Positions 32,701 through 43,229 are shown, numbered from the stretch's first letter. The stretch is DNA of 64,000 bases from Brachycybe producta (GCA_036925085.1 JAUPFP010000036.1:372001-436000), one strand, 5' to 3'. A program made the numbers and translations. Notes: generated from the letters alone by a model not told the origin.

Positions 32701-35700
32701 AGGTGGTTTTTAAAGTGTAAACACCAAGAAAATTCTTGTTATTTTGTATTTCAAGAGCAAAATTATGGGAAACTAGAAGAGTAGCCCAACCAGTTAATTT
32801 CATGTTGATATTTTTAAAAATGTACTTTTTATGTTTAAAAAAAATCAATCATCTTTCAGCTTCCAAAAAAAACTTAAAACAACTTCTAATTTGAAGTTGT
32901 TTTTTTTTTGTATATTTTGTTTCTTAAAGATAGAAAAATCAAAGAGTTCTAATTGACGTTTTGCACTTTCAAAAGGCGAATTTTCAATTATTTGTTAAAG
33001 GTGACTGCAAATCAGCTGGTTTGCTTTTGGAGCAACGACTTTTGGCGGATGATTCCGAGCATCACGATTCGTCCGTCGCCGAGATGGTCGATGTTTGTCT
33101 CTCGCCCATGTCCATCGGACAGCCCGAACTCATTTCCATCGCTACTCAGAAGGACAAGGAACCAGATTTAATGGACACGGATTTAGTGTCAGATTTGGCA
33201 CAGTTATTCATCTATAACATTTCTCCCATTTCACCATTGCCTCCATCACCTAAAGTAAAAATCGTTGATTTTTATTTAGATTAATTATTTAATAATCTGT
33301 AAAAACCGATGTTTTTTTTTTTTTTTTTAGCGCTTTCGGAGTAGAGAACACGAAAGTTCGATTAGCAACCAAGTCATAAGTAACAAAGCTGAAGAAGAAA
33401 CGCTTTCGACAGAAGACGTAAATCAGCGGCAACCACCTGATGAACATGTCGCCGTTTGTCCTCAAGTTTGGTCATGTATTCAGCCCCAGCAGTTGATAGA
33501 CTCCGAATTAACTATTGCTAATGATAAAATGGAGACCGATTTAGTAACGGACACTTTAGTTGCAACGGAAATAACATCAGAAAAGGATCTCATTTCAGAT
33601 GTGAATATCGTTAAAGAAACCCAAACCAATGAAATTGAAACGAGTCAAGTTCACTTAAATAATGAAATATTAAGTAGCGAGGAATTGAAACCTATCGATG
33701 ATCGAACGGAAATTTCGGCCGATGAATTGAACGTAATCTTAATTGCACACGATCACTGTTATGCTAATTGCGCGCTTTTGCGCGGAGACTCGAGTACAGT
33801 CGATCAAATTGCAAACACTTTTCAGGAGAATTTATTTGAAAACGTTGATGATAATGATGTTCGTCACTTAGTCGATAGTGCAAATGTCTCAAATGATGAC
33901 ACACACCTTACACATAATGATAACAATACTCGGCACTGTAGTGAGGTGTCGGCCTCAGTTAGTAACAATGGAAATAACACTGAAGATGTTCGTTTTTCGG
34001 TCGACAATGGAAACGCCTTAAGTGAAGAGGATCAACTTACGCATAACGATATCGATTGTCGGCTCGGTCAAGAGGTGTCAAAGTCTGTTAGACACAGTCA
34101 ATCTGACACCGAAGATGTTTGTTCTTTAGTGAACAGTGCAGTTATGTCAAACGATGTGGTGTCGACCTCGGTTAACCACAGTCACACTGACACTGAAGAT
34201 GTACGTTCCTTAGTCAACAGTGCAAATGACTCTAATAATGACGCGCAACCTGCAAATAACGATAGCTACTCTCTGCTCAGTCATGAGGTGTCGTCCTCGG
34301 TTAAATACAATGAAACGACCACTGGAGGTGTTAGTTCATTGATCAACAATGAAAATACCTCAAACGACAAGACTCAACCTGTGCACGACAATAATGATTC
34401 TCTGCATAATAGTAAGGTGTCAACCTCCTTTAAACACAATCACACGACCACTGGAGATGTTCATCCTTTGGTCAACAGTGAAAATGTGTTGAACGATGAT
34501 AATCAAGTTACACATCACAGTAACGATTCTCTGCTCGTTTATGAAGTTTTGAATTCGGTTAAACACAATCAAACGGAAACAGGAGATGTTCGTTCCTTTG
34601 TCAATAGTACAGATGTCTCGAAAGACAGCAGTCAACTTACTGTCCCATCGCGTTCTTGTTCTGTAGATGATCCCAATTCAGTAACTAATGACACTGTGGC
34701 TTTGAATACGTCACTGACAAGTTCAGAAGCGTTGGTTGTCAAAGAGCCAGAGTATATCCCTAATTTTCCGGATTGTACCACCTCTAGATTATGTCCTTTT
34801 ATGATGGAATCAGATTCACCTGATAGAAAGAGTCGTTTTACTCATTTTCGAGTAGCTTCTCCACCTCATTGTCGTAAGCCATTGGTAACTTTTTTCAAAA
34901 AAGGACGAGTATGCGAATTGTCCAAACCACGTCAGTCATCACACACTAGTTTTGTTCGAAAAGGTTGTTTATTTCGGAAAAACATATCTAATGAAGTAAC
35001 TCTAATCAAGTCTACTCCTGCTAATGTCTCTTTGACGCCATCGGATGAAATTACGAATAGAACGGCGAACGATCCGATAGTGACATGTGAACCTGTTGAA
35101 CACTTGGAATCGCAAGTGGAGTCGGACATACGACGCGACAGTAATTCCAAATGCCAAAAGAAAACAAAAAAGAAGTCCTTACGTGAAAAAGTTGCCAGTA
35201 GCTTTAAATGCATACGTGGCGGACAAACAATTAGTTTCCTTCCTCTTAGTCGTAACATCGTAACGAAGAAACAACAAACGGCTCCACCCAAAAAAGAAGT
35301 TCTGGACGTTACAAAAATATTTTCTGAAGTTATACTTTCTGAACATTTAAGAAGACCCGTGTCTCCGTTTCCATGTTTTAAACAACCTTTGTTAAGTGCT
35401 TCGGTCGATAAGGACCTCGAGACAAGGCCAAGGCTCACTAAAGTGAGGATTGCACATAGTCGGCCCGTTCGAGAAGCTCGTAAAGAAACAACGAAGGTTT
35501 TAAATACGAGCTCTCCAAATGCTATCAATACTGTTATCCATAGCTCAATTTCATCTGTTGAGAAGAGAATCACAAAACGTGATTGGCTTCAAAGCAACAT
35601 CGCCTGCAATTCGGTCGTTAATTCCGTTTCAACTACCGCTTGTGATTCTGATAATGTACAGATTTCGAAGAAACGTAAAATAGATGAATGCGATGTTGTT

Positions 35701-38700
35701 GCGAGTGAAGTTACACAAGTTAATGAAACAGCAGTTACTTTGAAAACTCCAATGTTACCTTGTGTTAATCGGCTGCCTGATGTACAGAATTCCTTGCCTA
35801 ATTTCGACAGTGGGTTTTCAACACTTTTATTAGACCAGGAAATAAATCATTCATCATATGTAAAAGGTGTTTATTTTACCAACGTTTTTTACTTTATATT
35901 TTAAAATTTACCGATTCATTGTTATTTTTTATTAGATGCTGTTTTACGTGTAATTAACGGTATTCCAAAGATGCTAAAATTGGCTGCTGATAACGAGGAC
36001 TCTTATAAGAATGTCGCCGAACGCATTTCTGCTGCCGTAACGACGGAATACATGATACATCTTGCCAAGTGATTTCTTTGTTTCTCCTACTGTAACTTTC
36101 GTTATTTTGTTTTTTATTGTTCCATATTTCTTCTTTTTCTTAGGAGACTTTTGGTTTGGATTAAATGTAGTTTGAAAACCATGTTTTCAAATTCTGTATC
36201 GGCTTTGACGGAAGATGGTCTCAATATTAAGGATCCTGTGATGGACAAAATGGAATTCAGGACTTATAAAGTTGTTCAATATTTGGAGAAGAATGACAAG
36301 TGGAGTAAGATTGGTGACGTCATGATGGACGTTATTACAGAGGGTTTGATGTCAGAACGAACGAAGGTACATTTTAGTATAGTTAGGAAAATTGAAAATG
36401 TTTTGTAAACTAGAAGAGTCATGTCTTTTTCTTTATTTGTTAAAAAAAGCTTTTTATGGAAATTTGAATGATGATAATCGAATTTTATGATTTTATTGTC
36501 CAATTTGAAGTGTATAACGAAAATGGAGAATTTGAATTTGTCATTAATAGTTTATTTTAAGATATAAAGGTTCATTATGGTAATTTTTTTTCTAGTTTCT
36601 AAAATGCTGTCAATTTTAATTAATGTTTCTGAGAAGTTTATTCCATTGTTCATTTTAATTTGCATATTTTGAAATTAACTTTCTTAGGCTGGCTCATATT
36701 TTATTTGGTTTTAGTAGATCAATGAGAAGTTTATTGTTTATTTTGTATTTGTGTGTTTTTCAGAAAGTCAATATGGCTGCCTTGTGTCGTTTTCATGCCG
36801 CTTTATGCAGATCACGAAACAATCTTCACCGAGCAAGAATTCTTTGCTACGATATCATGTTTAATTTTTTCAATATGTGTGGTCCACTTCTCGTTGCTAT
36901 TCTCGGTGTCTGGCCGCCTGTGCTCATGGGAAACGATCGACGTAATTTTAATTTAGACCTTCCACTTCCTCATTTGGTGATTGTAATTCTGAAATGTGCA
37001 TACGATTATTATACAATATAGCTGTAAGTGTTCTTCACGACGTCATCTTATTCTTGCTACTGAAATACCACGATCGAGTCGGATTCATGGAGAGCGTTGA
37101 TTCCACTCACATCTTGAAGGATGTTTGCAAATTCTCTTCGGAGGATTGTTCTAGTAAAGAAAAGGCATCGAAACTTGTTGAGATTCTCAAAAGTGGTAAG
37201 TTTTTTTTATATTAAATGTATGTTAATGTTGAAAGCTGTGCTACATGATTTAAAGGAAATGTTAATTGTTTTTTTTGTTTTTTGCATGGGATCTCCTAAG
37301 AAGGCAAAGTGTTTTTTTTTTGTATTTATTCTTGGAACTTTCCCGGTTTGACAGGTCAACAGGATGTTTCTTTTGAAGCATTAAAAGGTCTTGAATTAAT
37401 AGCAAAAGTTGAAGGATGGGAGTGGACGAATAATATCCTCATTTTAGAGGAATTGTGGCCGTTGTTGCAAAGATGGTGTCAAAAGAAATCTGTCGAGCAA
37501 ATTTCTGACGACACTGTTGCACATTTTATTTATTTACTTGGTAATTTTAATTAATTTTCTAATTCCTCGACATTACTTAAAAAATCAGGGCCGTAACTAT
37601 AGTGGGTTTTACTGGTCCTCTAGACCCGGTCCTTCCTTTCTTCAAGGGGCTCCAATCAACAAAATAAAGTGCAGAAAAAACATTTATAAAGTTCTTTAAG
37701 GTGGTTTAGGTGGAAACTACTATCAAACTCGGATTATTTTGTCTTTCAGATGCAAAATCAAGAAAAACTCGAATGTGTTTTAAATACTTGAAGTGTAGCT
37801 CAATCGCTTAAGAGAATATTTTCATGTTGATATATTTTTTAAAATAAGCTTTTTATGTGGATTTAAAAATGACACAACTTTTAAGCAGATGATAATATTA
37901 AATTATTGTCTATAAATTGTTTATTTTGAAAGATATCAACATGAAAATACCCTTAAGTGATTAAGCTAACCATTCCAGTTTTTCTAAAAGAAAAAAAAAC
38001 TTTCTAGTTTCTCTTCATTTTGTTTTTTTTTTGAAAATCAGAAGTTCATCAACCATCTTAACCATTTTATAATTTACAAAATGACATTTTTTGTATTATA
38101 TCATTTTTCTAGTAATTAAAAGTTTTAAATTTCAAATTGAAATTACATAACATCACAGACAATAGACATTTTTAATTGTTTGTGATTTTTGTGCATGTGT
38201 ATATGTTTAACGTTTGAAGACAGTCAAAAAAAAAGGAGCAAAAAAGAAGTCATTGAGAGAGCCTGGCTTCTTCAGGGCCTGGAATACCCTTGTTATGGCC
38301 CTGTTTGAAATAATTTACAGCAGAAAAGATTTAATTAATACAAGGAAATTAATGATTAATTTTAGGGTGTCTGACGAAACATTGTCCTGTGAATAATGCC
38401 GCCTCGGCTCAAGAAATACTGAAAGCGATGCAAGCGCTGCTCTCGACATCGTCATCAGTTCCTGGTTAATTAATTATTTTTTTTAAAATTACTCCTAAAT
38501 CAATTATGAAAGATTTAAATTGTAACAATTTTTCTTTTGATAAATAGTGTCTATTTGCATTCAAGAAGCAGCCGTTTTGGCCGTATTAATGCTCCTTCCA
38601 TTCAACACTGTTATGGGAATGTCCATTTTGAACACTTGGATGGATTCAACGGAAAGACCTTCTTCTCCTTCGATACTGCGACTGATCGAAAGGGCTCGAT

Positions 38701-38886
38701 CAAAGTATCCTTTAAAATCTAGATGAACTAGTTTTGTGTTAAATGGGAGTTATAATTTTTTTTTCTAATTGTTCTTGTTCGTATCACACAAAACACTGGA
38801 AAAGACTTGTTCTGAATACAAATCATGAGTGGCGTATTGAACGATACGGTCGAGATCCATTCCCTTGCATCTCGGTTAAATTCTAG
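23722..38886 (+). CDS. ICE1: ICE1-like protein (little elongation complex subunit 1), 20 exons, 1580 aa
   Basis: Scaffold of the little elongation complex for snRNA transcription (family knowledge). Exons: 23722-23769, 24059-24108, 24376-24410, 24512-24572, 24640-24712, 24784-24864, 24930-25071, 31877-31959, 32314-32353, 32430-32537, 33001-33254, 33331-35866, 35936-36068, 36144-36366, 36764-36941, 37022-37195, 37355-37540, 38366-38464, 38548-38704, 38805-38886; sum 4743 nt, in frame. The N-terminus has CDNCEQL, then DYVIKFGNLKKKIIST and about 150 residues of coiled coil, matching ICE1 order. Next is an ISPISPLPPSP segment like the Pro-rich SPVPSPP region of ICE1. Giant exon 12 (residues 326-1171) is Ser/Asn/Asp-rich and disordered, with a 43-residue tandem repeat. 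The C-terminal helical domain has FNMCGPLLVAILGVWPPVLM and ELWPLLQRWC. Intron 3 looks AT-AC. The exon 15/16 junction and the last acceptor are least certain. Intron 7 (6.8 kb) hosts an antisense gene. Confidence 0.78.
23831..23960. repeat. AGCCTC palindromic repeat (ICE1-like intron 1)
   Basis: CTTCGATTAGGAGGAGACC with TTAGCCTCTAT at the left mirrors TTAGAGGCTAG with GGCTCCTAATCGAAAG at the right. A similar element fills much of the next intron. Confidence 0.65.
24131..24306. repeat. AGCCTC palindromic repeat (ICE1-like intron 2)
   Basis: CTATTAGGAGCCGCTAGCCT at the left and GAGGCTAGCAGCTTCTAAAC at the right form inverted ends. An inner TTAGCCTCTATGCAAAG copy suggests two nested units. Confidence 0.65.
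24411..24511 (+). other. U12-type AT-AC intron, ICE1-like intron 3
   Basis: The upstream exon ends AAGAAAAATG and the intron starts ATATCCTTTT, the exact AT-AC U12 donor consensus. Ending at TTTCTTAC gives exon start AATGTAGTACTCAG and continues the coiled coil in frame (NECSTQLKKLEDAS). Ending at the nearby TGTAG or GTAC breaks the frame with a TGA. A TTTTTAAAT 16 nt before the AC is a possible branch site. No GT donor in the region gives an acceptable join. Confidence 0.7.
25128..25425. repeat. Foldback repeat, copy h
   Basis: GGTTATTCTGCAGTTTG, AGAAACTAGAAGGGTAGCTC, ATATCGTCTGCTTAATG, AAGCTTATTTTGAAAGATAT and GCAGAATAATCAT mark both arms and the centre. Confidence 0.75.
25714..25992. mobile_element. 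Non-autonomous inverted-repeat element, about 280 bp
   Basis: The left end CATTTACACGGTCAGTTATG with TTCTCAGTTCC matches the right end read inward, CTTTTACATGGTCAGTTCTG with TTCTCCAGTCC. No coding frame. Target duplication was not resolved. Confidence 0.6.
26058..26250. repeat. Inverted-repeat element with CCTTGGC ends
   Basis: CCTTGGCAGACAAACGAC (26059), ACCTTGGCACACAGGCGAC (26160) and the inverted GTCGCCTGTCAGCCAAGG (about 26233-26250) share one terminal motif. They look like two overlapping or nested short elements. Confidence 0.55.
26907..28460 (-). CDS. Intronless Ig-domain single-pass membrane protein, 517 aa, nested in ICE1-like intron
   Basis: Type I surface protein by layout. A signal peptide (about residues 1-28) is followed by a long acidic Asp/Glu/Asn/Thr-rich stalk with many N-glycosylation sites. 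The stalk includes a 52-residue duplication starting near residues 66 and 118 (each with WNIG and LLNLT). One Ig-like C2 domain follows (about residues 310-445), with Cys in NLTIRCTVVS and the DSGKYTC motif. The TM segment FAIIGAVCFIEFVVILYF (458-475) contains a buried Glu (468), then KTRGNKSKK and a 42-residue tail. A Glu inside the TM and a short basic-then-acidic tail recall basigin/neuroplastin, but the single Ig domain and long stalk differ, so family assignment is open. The absence of introns, among very intron-rich genes, may mean retroposition. A CT-rich tract lies about 300 bp upstream. Confidence 0.85.
   Translation of the reverse strand: MLTCSSSTLSFLLIVAIISTSLDYGNANINATQDDEDTAAEMNSEEIDQNTEEAGGHGIDTTSLKQHPDEQKWNIGALLNLTLNDEDIQNLHQNVDGKAEETKTTTEKDLINLEEQRQHSDEKTWNIGDLLNLTANVEDMKQHHQNNDGNEEETKTTTEKDLTTRPNRTENNKSTTPTLPQTSETSESLESEELMADEEIHDNDDSEYETDTKEFLSQKITEENKLENSLNHKETLEKDENSMDQSSGDGERSSDLDEFLEPSQNVDDDNNNEDKIESKAKPKLLAALGSNAGASFVQEDQPLVAGNEQCHKRVCHDPEDLSVKISASEGLIIPSGINLTIRCTVVSALNNSAQVKWHLPPKVAKGPNVDYRKAQTEEDEEENGKWTVSNPRVNITHEFYEQRAKGKRTVISTLRVFNITDSDSGKYTCFATSNNHCCHRNATVALRIYTPPSYALDFAIIGAVCFIEFVVILYFKTRGNKSKKAAISRSGGDNYSADYTPIPTDKDNFKDIEQAKT
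27966..28265 (-). repeat. Internal 156 bp coding duplication in the Ig-domain gene
   Basis: Two 52-codon units, residues 66-117 and 118 to about 165. Both contain QH(P/S)DE, WNIG, LLNLT and EETKTTTEKDL. Nucleotide identity is also high, so the duplication is fairly recent. Confidence 0.85.
28757..28782. repeat. (CT)n microsatellite upstream of Ig-domain gene
   Basis: A run of CTCTCT units about 300 bp 5' of the minus-strand start codon. It could be part of the promoter region; function is not shown. Confidence 0.85.
29719..29807. repeat. Perfect 42 bp inverted repeat with 5 nt loop, CRE in each arm
   Basis: Left arm 29719-29760 starts CAATCTGGAATTTTGTAACG; right arm 29766-29807 is its exact reverse complement; the loop is AAGCC. 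Each arm contains the palindrome TGACGTCA. No mismatch is seen over 42 bp, in contrast to the decayed foldback repeats around it. Confidence 0.9.
30640..30945. repeat. Foldback repeat, copy i
   Basis: A nearly complete copy: GAACGGCTGACTTTCCGAAC, AGAGAAACTAGAAAGG, GTCGTTTGCTTAACGTTGGG, GAAGCTACCCTTCTAGTTTC, CTTGAAAGACAGAATAATTA. Confidence 0.8.
32012..32295. repeat. Foldback repeat, copy j (ICE1-like intron 8)
   Basis: TTTTAGAAACTAGAACGGGT, GGTAGCTGAATCACTTAA, AAGCTTATTTTAAAAGATAT and CACGAAAGACGGAATCAC. Together with the partial copy at 32655-32870 it makes up most of two neighbouring introns. Confidence 0.75.
33856..34650 (+). repeat. 129 bp in-frame tandem repeat in ICE1-like exon 12
   Basis: Units start at 33856, 33985, 34114, 34198, 34327, 34456 and 34585. 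Six encode 43 residues or part of it and one (34114) is shortened to 28. Each begins with a (D/G)V(R/S/H)xxV(N/D)S-like motif and carries HN or NN before a Ser/Val segment. From about residue 501 to 765 of the protein. Confidence 0.85.
36394..36625. repeat. Degenerate foldback repeat, copy k (ICE1-like intron 14)
   Basis: TGTAAACTAGAAGAGTC, AAAAAAGCTTTTTATGG, AGTTTATTTTAAGATATAAA and TTCTAGTTTCTAAAATGCTG retain the order of the consensus arms. Confidence 0.6.
37710..38055. repeat. Foldback repeat, copy l (ICE1-like intron 17)
   Basis: TTTGTCTTTCAGATGCAAAA, GTGTAGCTCAATCGCTTAAG, GCAGATGATAATATT centre, TTTATTTTGAAAGATATCAA and TCATCAACCATCTTAACC end. Confidence 0.75.
38705..38804 (+). other. 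Probable U12-type intron, ICE1-like intron 19
   Basis: The donor is GTATCCTTTAA. The acceptor used (GGAAAAG, 38804) keeps the frame and leads to a stop after 26 more codons. The region lacks a polypyrimidine tract, and the best branch-like site TTTTCTAATT lies 34 nt upstream, which is far. Another 3' end is possible. Confidence 0.5.
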
Positions 38887-39504
38887 TCAGATATCTTTGT
38901 ATGTAAATATCTGTGTCATTGTTTTCCCATCCGAATTTGATATTTTCAACTCTGGTTATTTGTCGATTTAAGAGGAGGTACACTAAGGAGAAATTGAAAA
39001 TGTTTTAGAAACTAGAGCGGGTAGCTGAATCACTTAATAGTATTGTCTTTCAACATTCGAAACAATAAAAACATTAAAAAATGCTTTTAAATTGGGTCAT
39101 TTTCAAACTGACATAAAAAGTTTCTAAATCACTTTAAAGTTTCTCTTAATTTCGCTCCTGAAAGACAATAACTAGAATTCAAAGGGCATTTACACTTAAA
39201 ATTACCTTAAGTATGTTTTTTGTTACATTTTATTATTTGCTGGTATAAATAATTAAAAACAATGTTATTAATAATAATAATTTATTTTAAGTTACAACTT
39301 ATAAAATAAAATGACAGGAGTTTTTTTTTTGGTGAGATTTTGTTTTAAAATTATTTACAAAGTCTTTAATTATTTAATTACTGTACAAGAAAATATTTCA
39401 TTCGGATGATGCTTGGTTGAACTTGTGTGGGTTTCGTTTAGTTCTTTCCTTCCAAACGATCCTTAAAGCTTTCGATAAAACCCAACGTAACGAGTTGAGT
39501 TGAG
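38887..39504. other. Convergent intergenic region, ICE1-like / serpin
   Basis: 618 bp between two convergent genes. It holds foldback copy m and AT-rich DNA. A TTTATT near 39292 is an AATAAA on the minus strand, about 210 bp past the serpin stop, and is a possible polyadenylation signal. Confidence 0.5.
38950..39185. repeat. Foldback repeat, copy m
   Basis: TTTTAGAAACTAGAGCGGGT, GAATCACTTAATAG, GGTCATTTTCAAACTGACAT, AAAGTTTCTCTTAATTTCGC and CCTGAAAGACAATAAC. Just 3' of the ICE1-like stop codon. Confidence 0.7.
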
Positions 39505-40770
39505 TTAAGAAGTGGGGTTTCTGACCAACCCCATGAAAAGTGAAGCATCCATTATGTTATCACGTATCATAAAGATGAATGGACGGTTAACGTGAAACTC
39601 CTTTGGATTAACTCCTTTACGGAACGAGATCATTCCGGTTGCGGCAGCCGCTTCCGTGCCCTTTTCGTTCACTTCGACGAAAGCTTTGTGGCGAACGGTG
39701 CCTACGGAAAAGTCTCTACGACCAGTAAATCCGGACAGGTCGGCTTTTACAGTATTGAAAAGATCGTGGATTCCGAGATCATACAGAATATCTTCAAGAT
39801 CCGTCGCTTGTTCGACGCGAAACTTTGGCAGTTTAAAGCTGACCATTTGCTGCTGCATTCCGCTGAGAATGGATCGCAGAGCTGCTGTCGAAAGACGTCC
39901 CATTAGAGTATCGACGGAAATGTCGTCGTCAGGAAGCAGAATGAGCATACTGAGTTCGTTTCCAGAGTAAGGTACCTCCAAAGCTTTACATTGATATTCC
40001 GCGCTCTTAAAGTACGGATACGTCTCTTGTTGATTCATCATACGCGTGACGACTGATTGTCCTCCTCCTCCCATTGGTGAAGGGAAAAAGTCTCCGTCTT
40101 CCGTGAGAAATTCGTCAAACTTATGTTGCCAATCTCCCTTAAAGTATGCGGCATTGACGAGGAGCATACGAGTGGTCGTGTCGACGTATCCCTGAGGAAG
40201 AAGATCCACGATCTTGCCACTCGTCTGTTCTTCGACCCATTTGTTAATGGATTGTCGAGCAAGTTCGGGGAAAGTAGCAAAGTTAACTCTTATCAGCTCC
40301 GAATTGAAATACTGTTGCATACACTCTTTAACTGGTTCGTCCATTTGAAAGAAGAGTTTGTTGGCCATTCGAAACGTGTAATTGGCGTTGATATTGCTGC
40401 TGCGAAGGCCGTATGCAAATTTGAGCATACGATAAGCGTTGGCCACATCGATCGTATCCATGTCGCCGATTCCGAGGACGGAGGCCATTTCCGTCGCCGT
40501 GTTGTTGCGAGCGCCGAGAAAAGTTGCGACGAGCGCCGACCATATGCTAACAGGCGAAAAGAACACGTTGCTCTGTTCGCTGCTCGTCTTGGAGCAAATT
40601 CCCTTGTAGAGATCGAAAGTGAAGTCCGAGAATCCTTCCAGGACCCGGTTGACACTGGCGGTCTTCGATTGTGTGGCCGCTCTGTCGTTCAAACTGAAGC
40701 ACTGTCCAGTGACACTTGGTAATGGTGACAGAAGTGTTACAGCCAACATGATGGCTACACAGTGAGACAT
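39505..40770 (-). CDS. Secreted serpin (serine protease inhibitor), 421 aa
   Basis: Suicide-substrate inhibitor of the serpin fold. The start at 40770 (MSHCVAIMLAVTLL) gives a clean signal peptide ending near SVTGQ. An in-frame upstream Met at 40806 is possible, but an acceptor-like TTGCAG near 40840 suggests the rest is 5' UTR intron. Conserved serpin blocks occur in order: FFSPVSIWSALVATFLGARN, ANKLFFQM, INKWVEEQTSGKI, MLLVNAAYFKGDWQHKF, ALEVPYSGNELSMLILLPDD, VSFKLPKFRVE, HKAFVEVNEKGTEAAAATG, HVNRPFIFMI, MGLV. The reactive loop hinge GTEAAAATG is that of an inhibitory serpin. Counting from the P17 Glu, P1 falls on Lys385 and P2 is Arg384, pointing to a trypsin-like target. No C-terminal ER-retention signal. 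The coding part has no intron. Overlapping frames on the opposite strand are shadows. Confidence 0.93.
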   Translation of the reverse strand: MSHCVAIMLAVTLLSPLPSVTGQCFSLNDRAATQSKTASVNRVLEGFSDFTFDLYKGICSKTSSEQSNVFFSPVSIWSALVATFLGARNNTATEMASVLGIGDMDTIDVANAYRMLKFAYGLRSSNINANYTFRMANKLFFQMDEPVKECMQQYFNSELIRVNFATFPELARQSINKWVEEQTSGKIVDLLPQGYVDTTTRMLLVNAAYFKGDWQHKFDEFLTEDGDFFPSPMGGGGQSVVTRMMNQQETYPYFKSAEYQCKALEVPYSGNELSMLILLPDDDISVDTLMGRLSTAALRSILSGMQQQMVSFKLPKFRVEQATDLEDILYDLGIHDLFNTVKADLSGFTGRRDFSVGTVRHKAFVEVNEKGTEAAAATGMISFRKGVNPKEFHVNRPFIFMIRDNIMDASLFMGLVRNPTS

Positions 40771-42124
40771 TTTTAAAGTTCTTTTGTTTGTTTGCAGATT
40801 CACCATGGTTTTTTTCATCAGTGGTTTTTTTCTGCAATGATAAAAACTGACGTCAATATTCAAAGTAAGTAACTCGGCTCTTTCGGCTTTTATTTTTGTG
40901 TTGTAATACTTGTTTATAAACATTCATGATGAATGCTATGTAGAGTTATTGCTAAAGAGAATTTTATGCTATTTCTCAACAAAGGATTATATTATTTGGA
41001 AATTATGATAACACTTCAGAGAAAAAATGTGGTTTGGTTGGGTTGGTCAAAATATTTTAAAAATGTATTCGAAATTATACAAAATATACAGTTTTTTCTT
41101 CAAAATATTATAGTAAACGTATTTTGAATACAACAATATAAATGATATCCCAAAGAACAATTAAAATAGTTAGGTGAAATGGATAATGTATCTTCTTGAT
41201 GGATATGTTAGAAACTAATTTTGATGTCAGTTTATAAATAATTTGTTCACTAAAAATTGTTTAAGCATTAAACTTTTTAGTAAAATGTGAAATTAATCAA
41301 ATTTTGATTAAAAAATGAAACTTTTTAATAAAATATTGAAATAAACTTTGATTGCAAATTAAACTTTGTTACTAAAATTTGAAATTAATCAAATTTAGCA
41401 TCCAATGTATAGTAAATAAATGATTCACAAACTGACGTAAAAATTTTTCTAAAGATGTTATAAAGTGTATTATATTTTTAGATAATAGTTTTGTACTTTT
41501 CTAGTTTTTAGTAAACTTTGAATTTCGATTCTGGAAAAAAAAATAAGTATTTCTTCACTTTTAAACACCTAGAAATTACGGTCAAACCATAAAGCCTAAT
41601 TAACTAATTATTTGTAAATTAAATGTAATTAATGATTGAAATATATGTATCTTACCAAATTAATTATGTATCCCTTAGTTTTCTAAGTCAAGATTAACCT
41701 GAAAAGAAATGTTAAGTTTGGTTGTCAAGTGAATTAAAATGATAAAAGGTGGAGAATTGTTGAGCATTTTATATTGAGGTTGCAACTTTGTTGCTTTGGT
41801 TCGAAGAGGTTGGGCTTTTGCCGCCTCATAATTACATCACCATTGACGTCATTGCACACATTTTGCTCAGAAAATAAGAAGAAACATTTTTTAAGAAGTT
41901 ATATATTATGCTTATCATGCTTACAACTTGTGACTATTTCCACCCAATGCCACCTTTAAACACATATATAAAAAATTGTTTCTTTGTGTTATTTGTTTTT
42001 TTTTCTGTTTCAAGGGGAGAGGATGTCCGGGTTACTTTTTACTCTTGACCCCCCCCCCCCCCCAAAAAAAAATCCTCGCCCCTTACTCCTCCTCTTTTAC
42101 TCAGCGTTAATTAAATTGTAAACC

Positions 42125-42458
42125 CCTCTAGAACTCTTAATTATTATGTCTTTCAGGTACGAAATGAAGAGAAACTTGAAAATGTTTTCAAAACTAGAAG
42201 TGCGGCTCAATAACATAGGCTTAACTTACACGTTACTATCTTTCAAAATAAGCTTTTTATATTTGAAAAATAATTCAACTTTAAGCAGACGATATTTTTG
42301 AATTCTTGTTTATAAAAAGTTTATTTTGAAAGATAACACCCTAAAAAATACCCTTAAGTGATTGAGCTACCTTTCTCGTTTCTAAAACACTTTCTATTTT
42401 GCTGATGAAAAGACAGAATAATCATGAGTTCAAAAATCAGCTGTTCATAAACCATCAC
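42125..42458. repeat. Foldback repeat, copy n
   Basis: TCTTTCAGGTACGAAATGAA, CTAGAAGTGCGGCTCAATAA, AACTTTAAGCAGACGATAT, TAAAAAGTTTATTTTGAAAG, CTCGTTTCTAAAACAC, AAAATCAGCTGTTCATAAAC. The right end shows the full outer terminus of the family. Confidence 0.8.
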
Positions 42459-43229
42459 AATTTAAGAAGAGCAACTTAGCAGTTGAACTTCAACCCTCAA
42501 GTGCTGTTGTTGGGCCCAGCTTTTCTATGTTGTAACCAGAGGGTTCAAGTGTTAAGTTTCACTTCTTGAATTTTGAGCCTTAAAATATATAAAACAATAC
42601 AGATATATGAGATTACAGGTTTTTATTGTATTATATAGTATATTTATATAAAAAAAAAATCATGATAAAAGCCAGTTCAAACATTTGATATTTAAGACCA
42701 TTTGTTTCCCTGGGTAAAACACATGTGTTTCATAAAATCTCGATTTGAGATTTCTATTGGCATAAATGAGGGTTGAATAACCCTAGATTTGTATTTAATC
42801 ATCCTTCAACACTTGCGAATCCATAAAAACTTATTTGTTTTGCCTAATATTAAACCAGACAATCGGATATATAAGTAAGGCACACATGTTATTTTGATCA
42901 TTTTTAGTTGTTGTATTTCCGTTCATTTGCGTAAATCACAACAGGGAAATATTACTTCATTATTTAAAGGATGTGGCGAATGAATCATTTACGCAGAATT
43001 TTGTTAAAACGTCAATGTTTTTTTTTTTTCAAATTACAACATAAAACATAAAATAAAAACTTAACAGAACTGTTTATTTTATAAAGCCTAATTTTTTTTC
43101 TTCTTAAAAAAGATACTATTTATCTGGATTGAAACCACTTAACAAGTGAAACTGTAACCCACTTAACTAACCCAAATTCACGTTTCTTAAATGTTACTAA
43201 CGTTCCATTCTACTTTTGTGTAAATCTTA

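Noticed and set aside
34932-35573. 213-codon minus-strand frame inside ICE1-like exon 12
   Set aside because: Antisense shadow of a very long open exon; no domain or splice signals.
40123-40722. 199-codon plus-strand frame opposite the serpin
   Set aside because: Antisense shadow; the minus frame has all serpin motifs.
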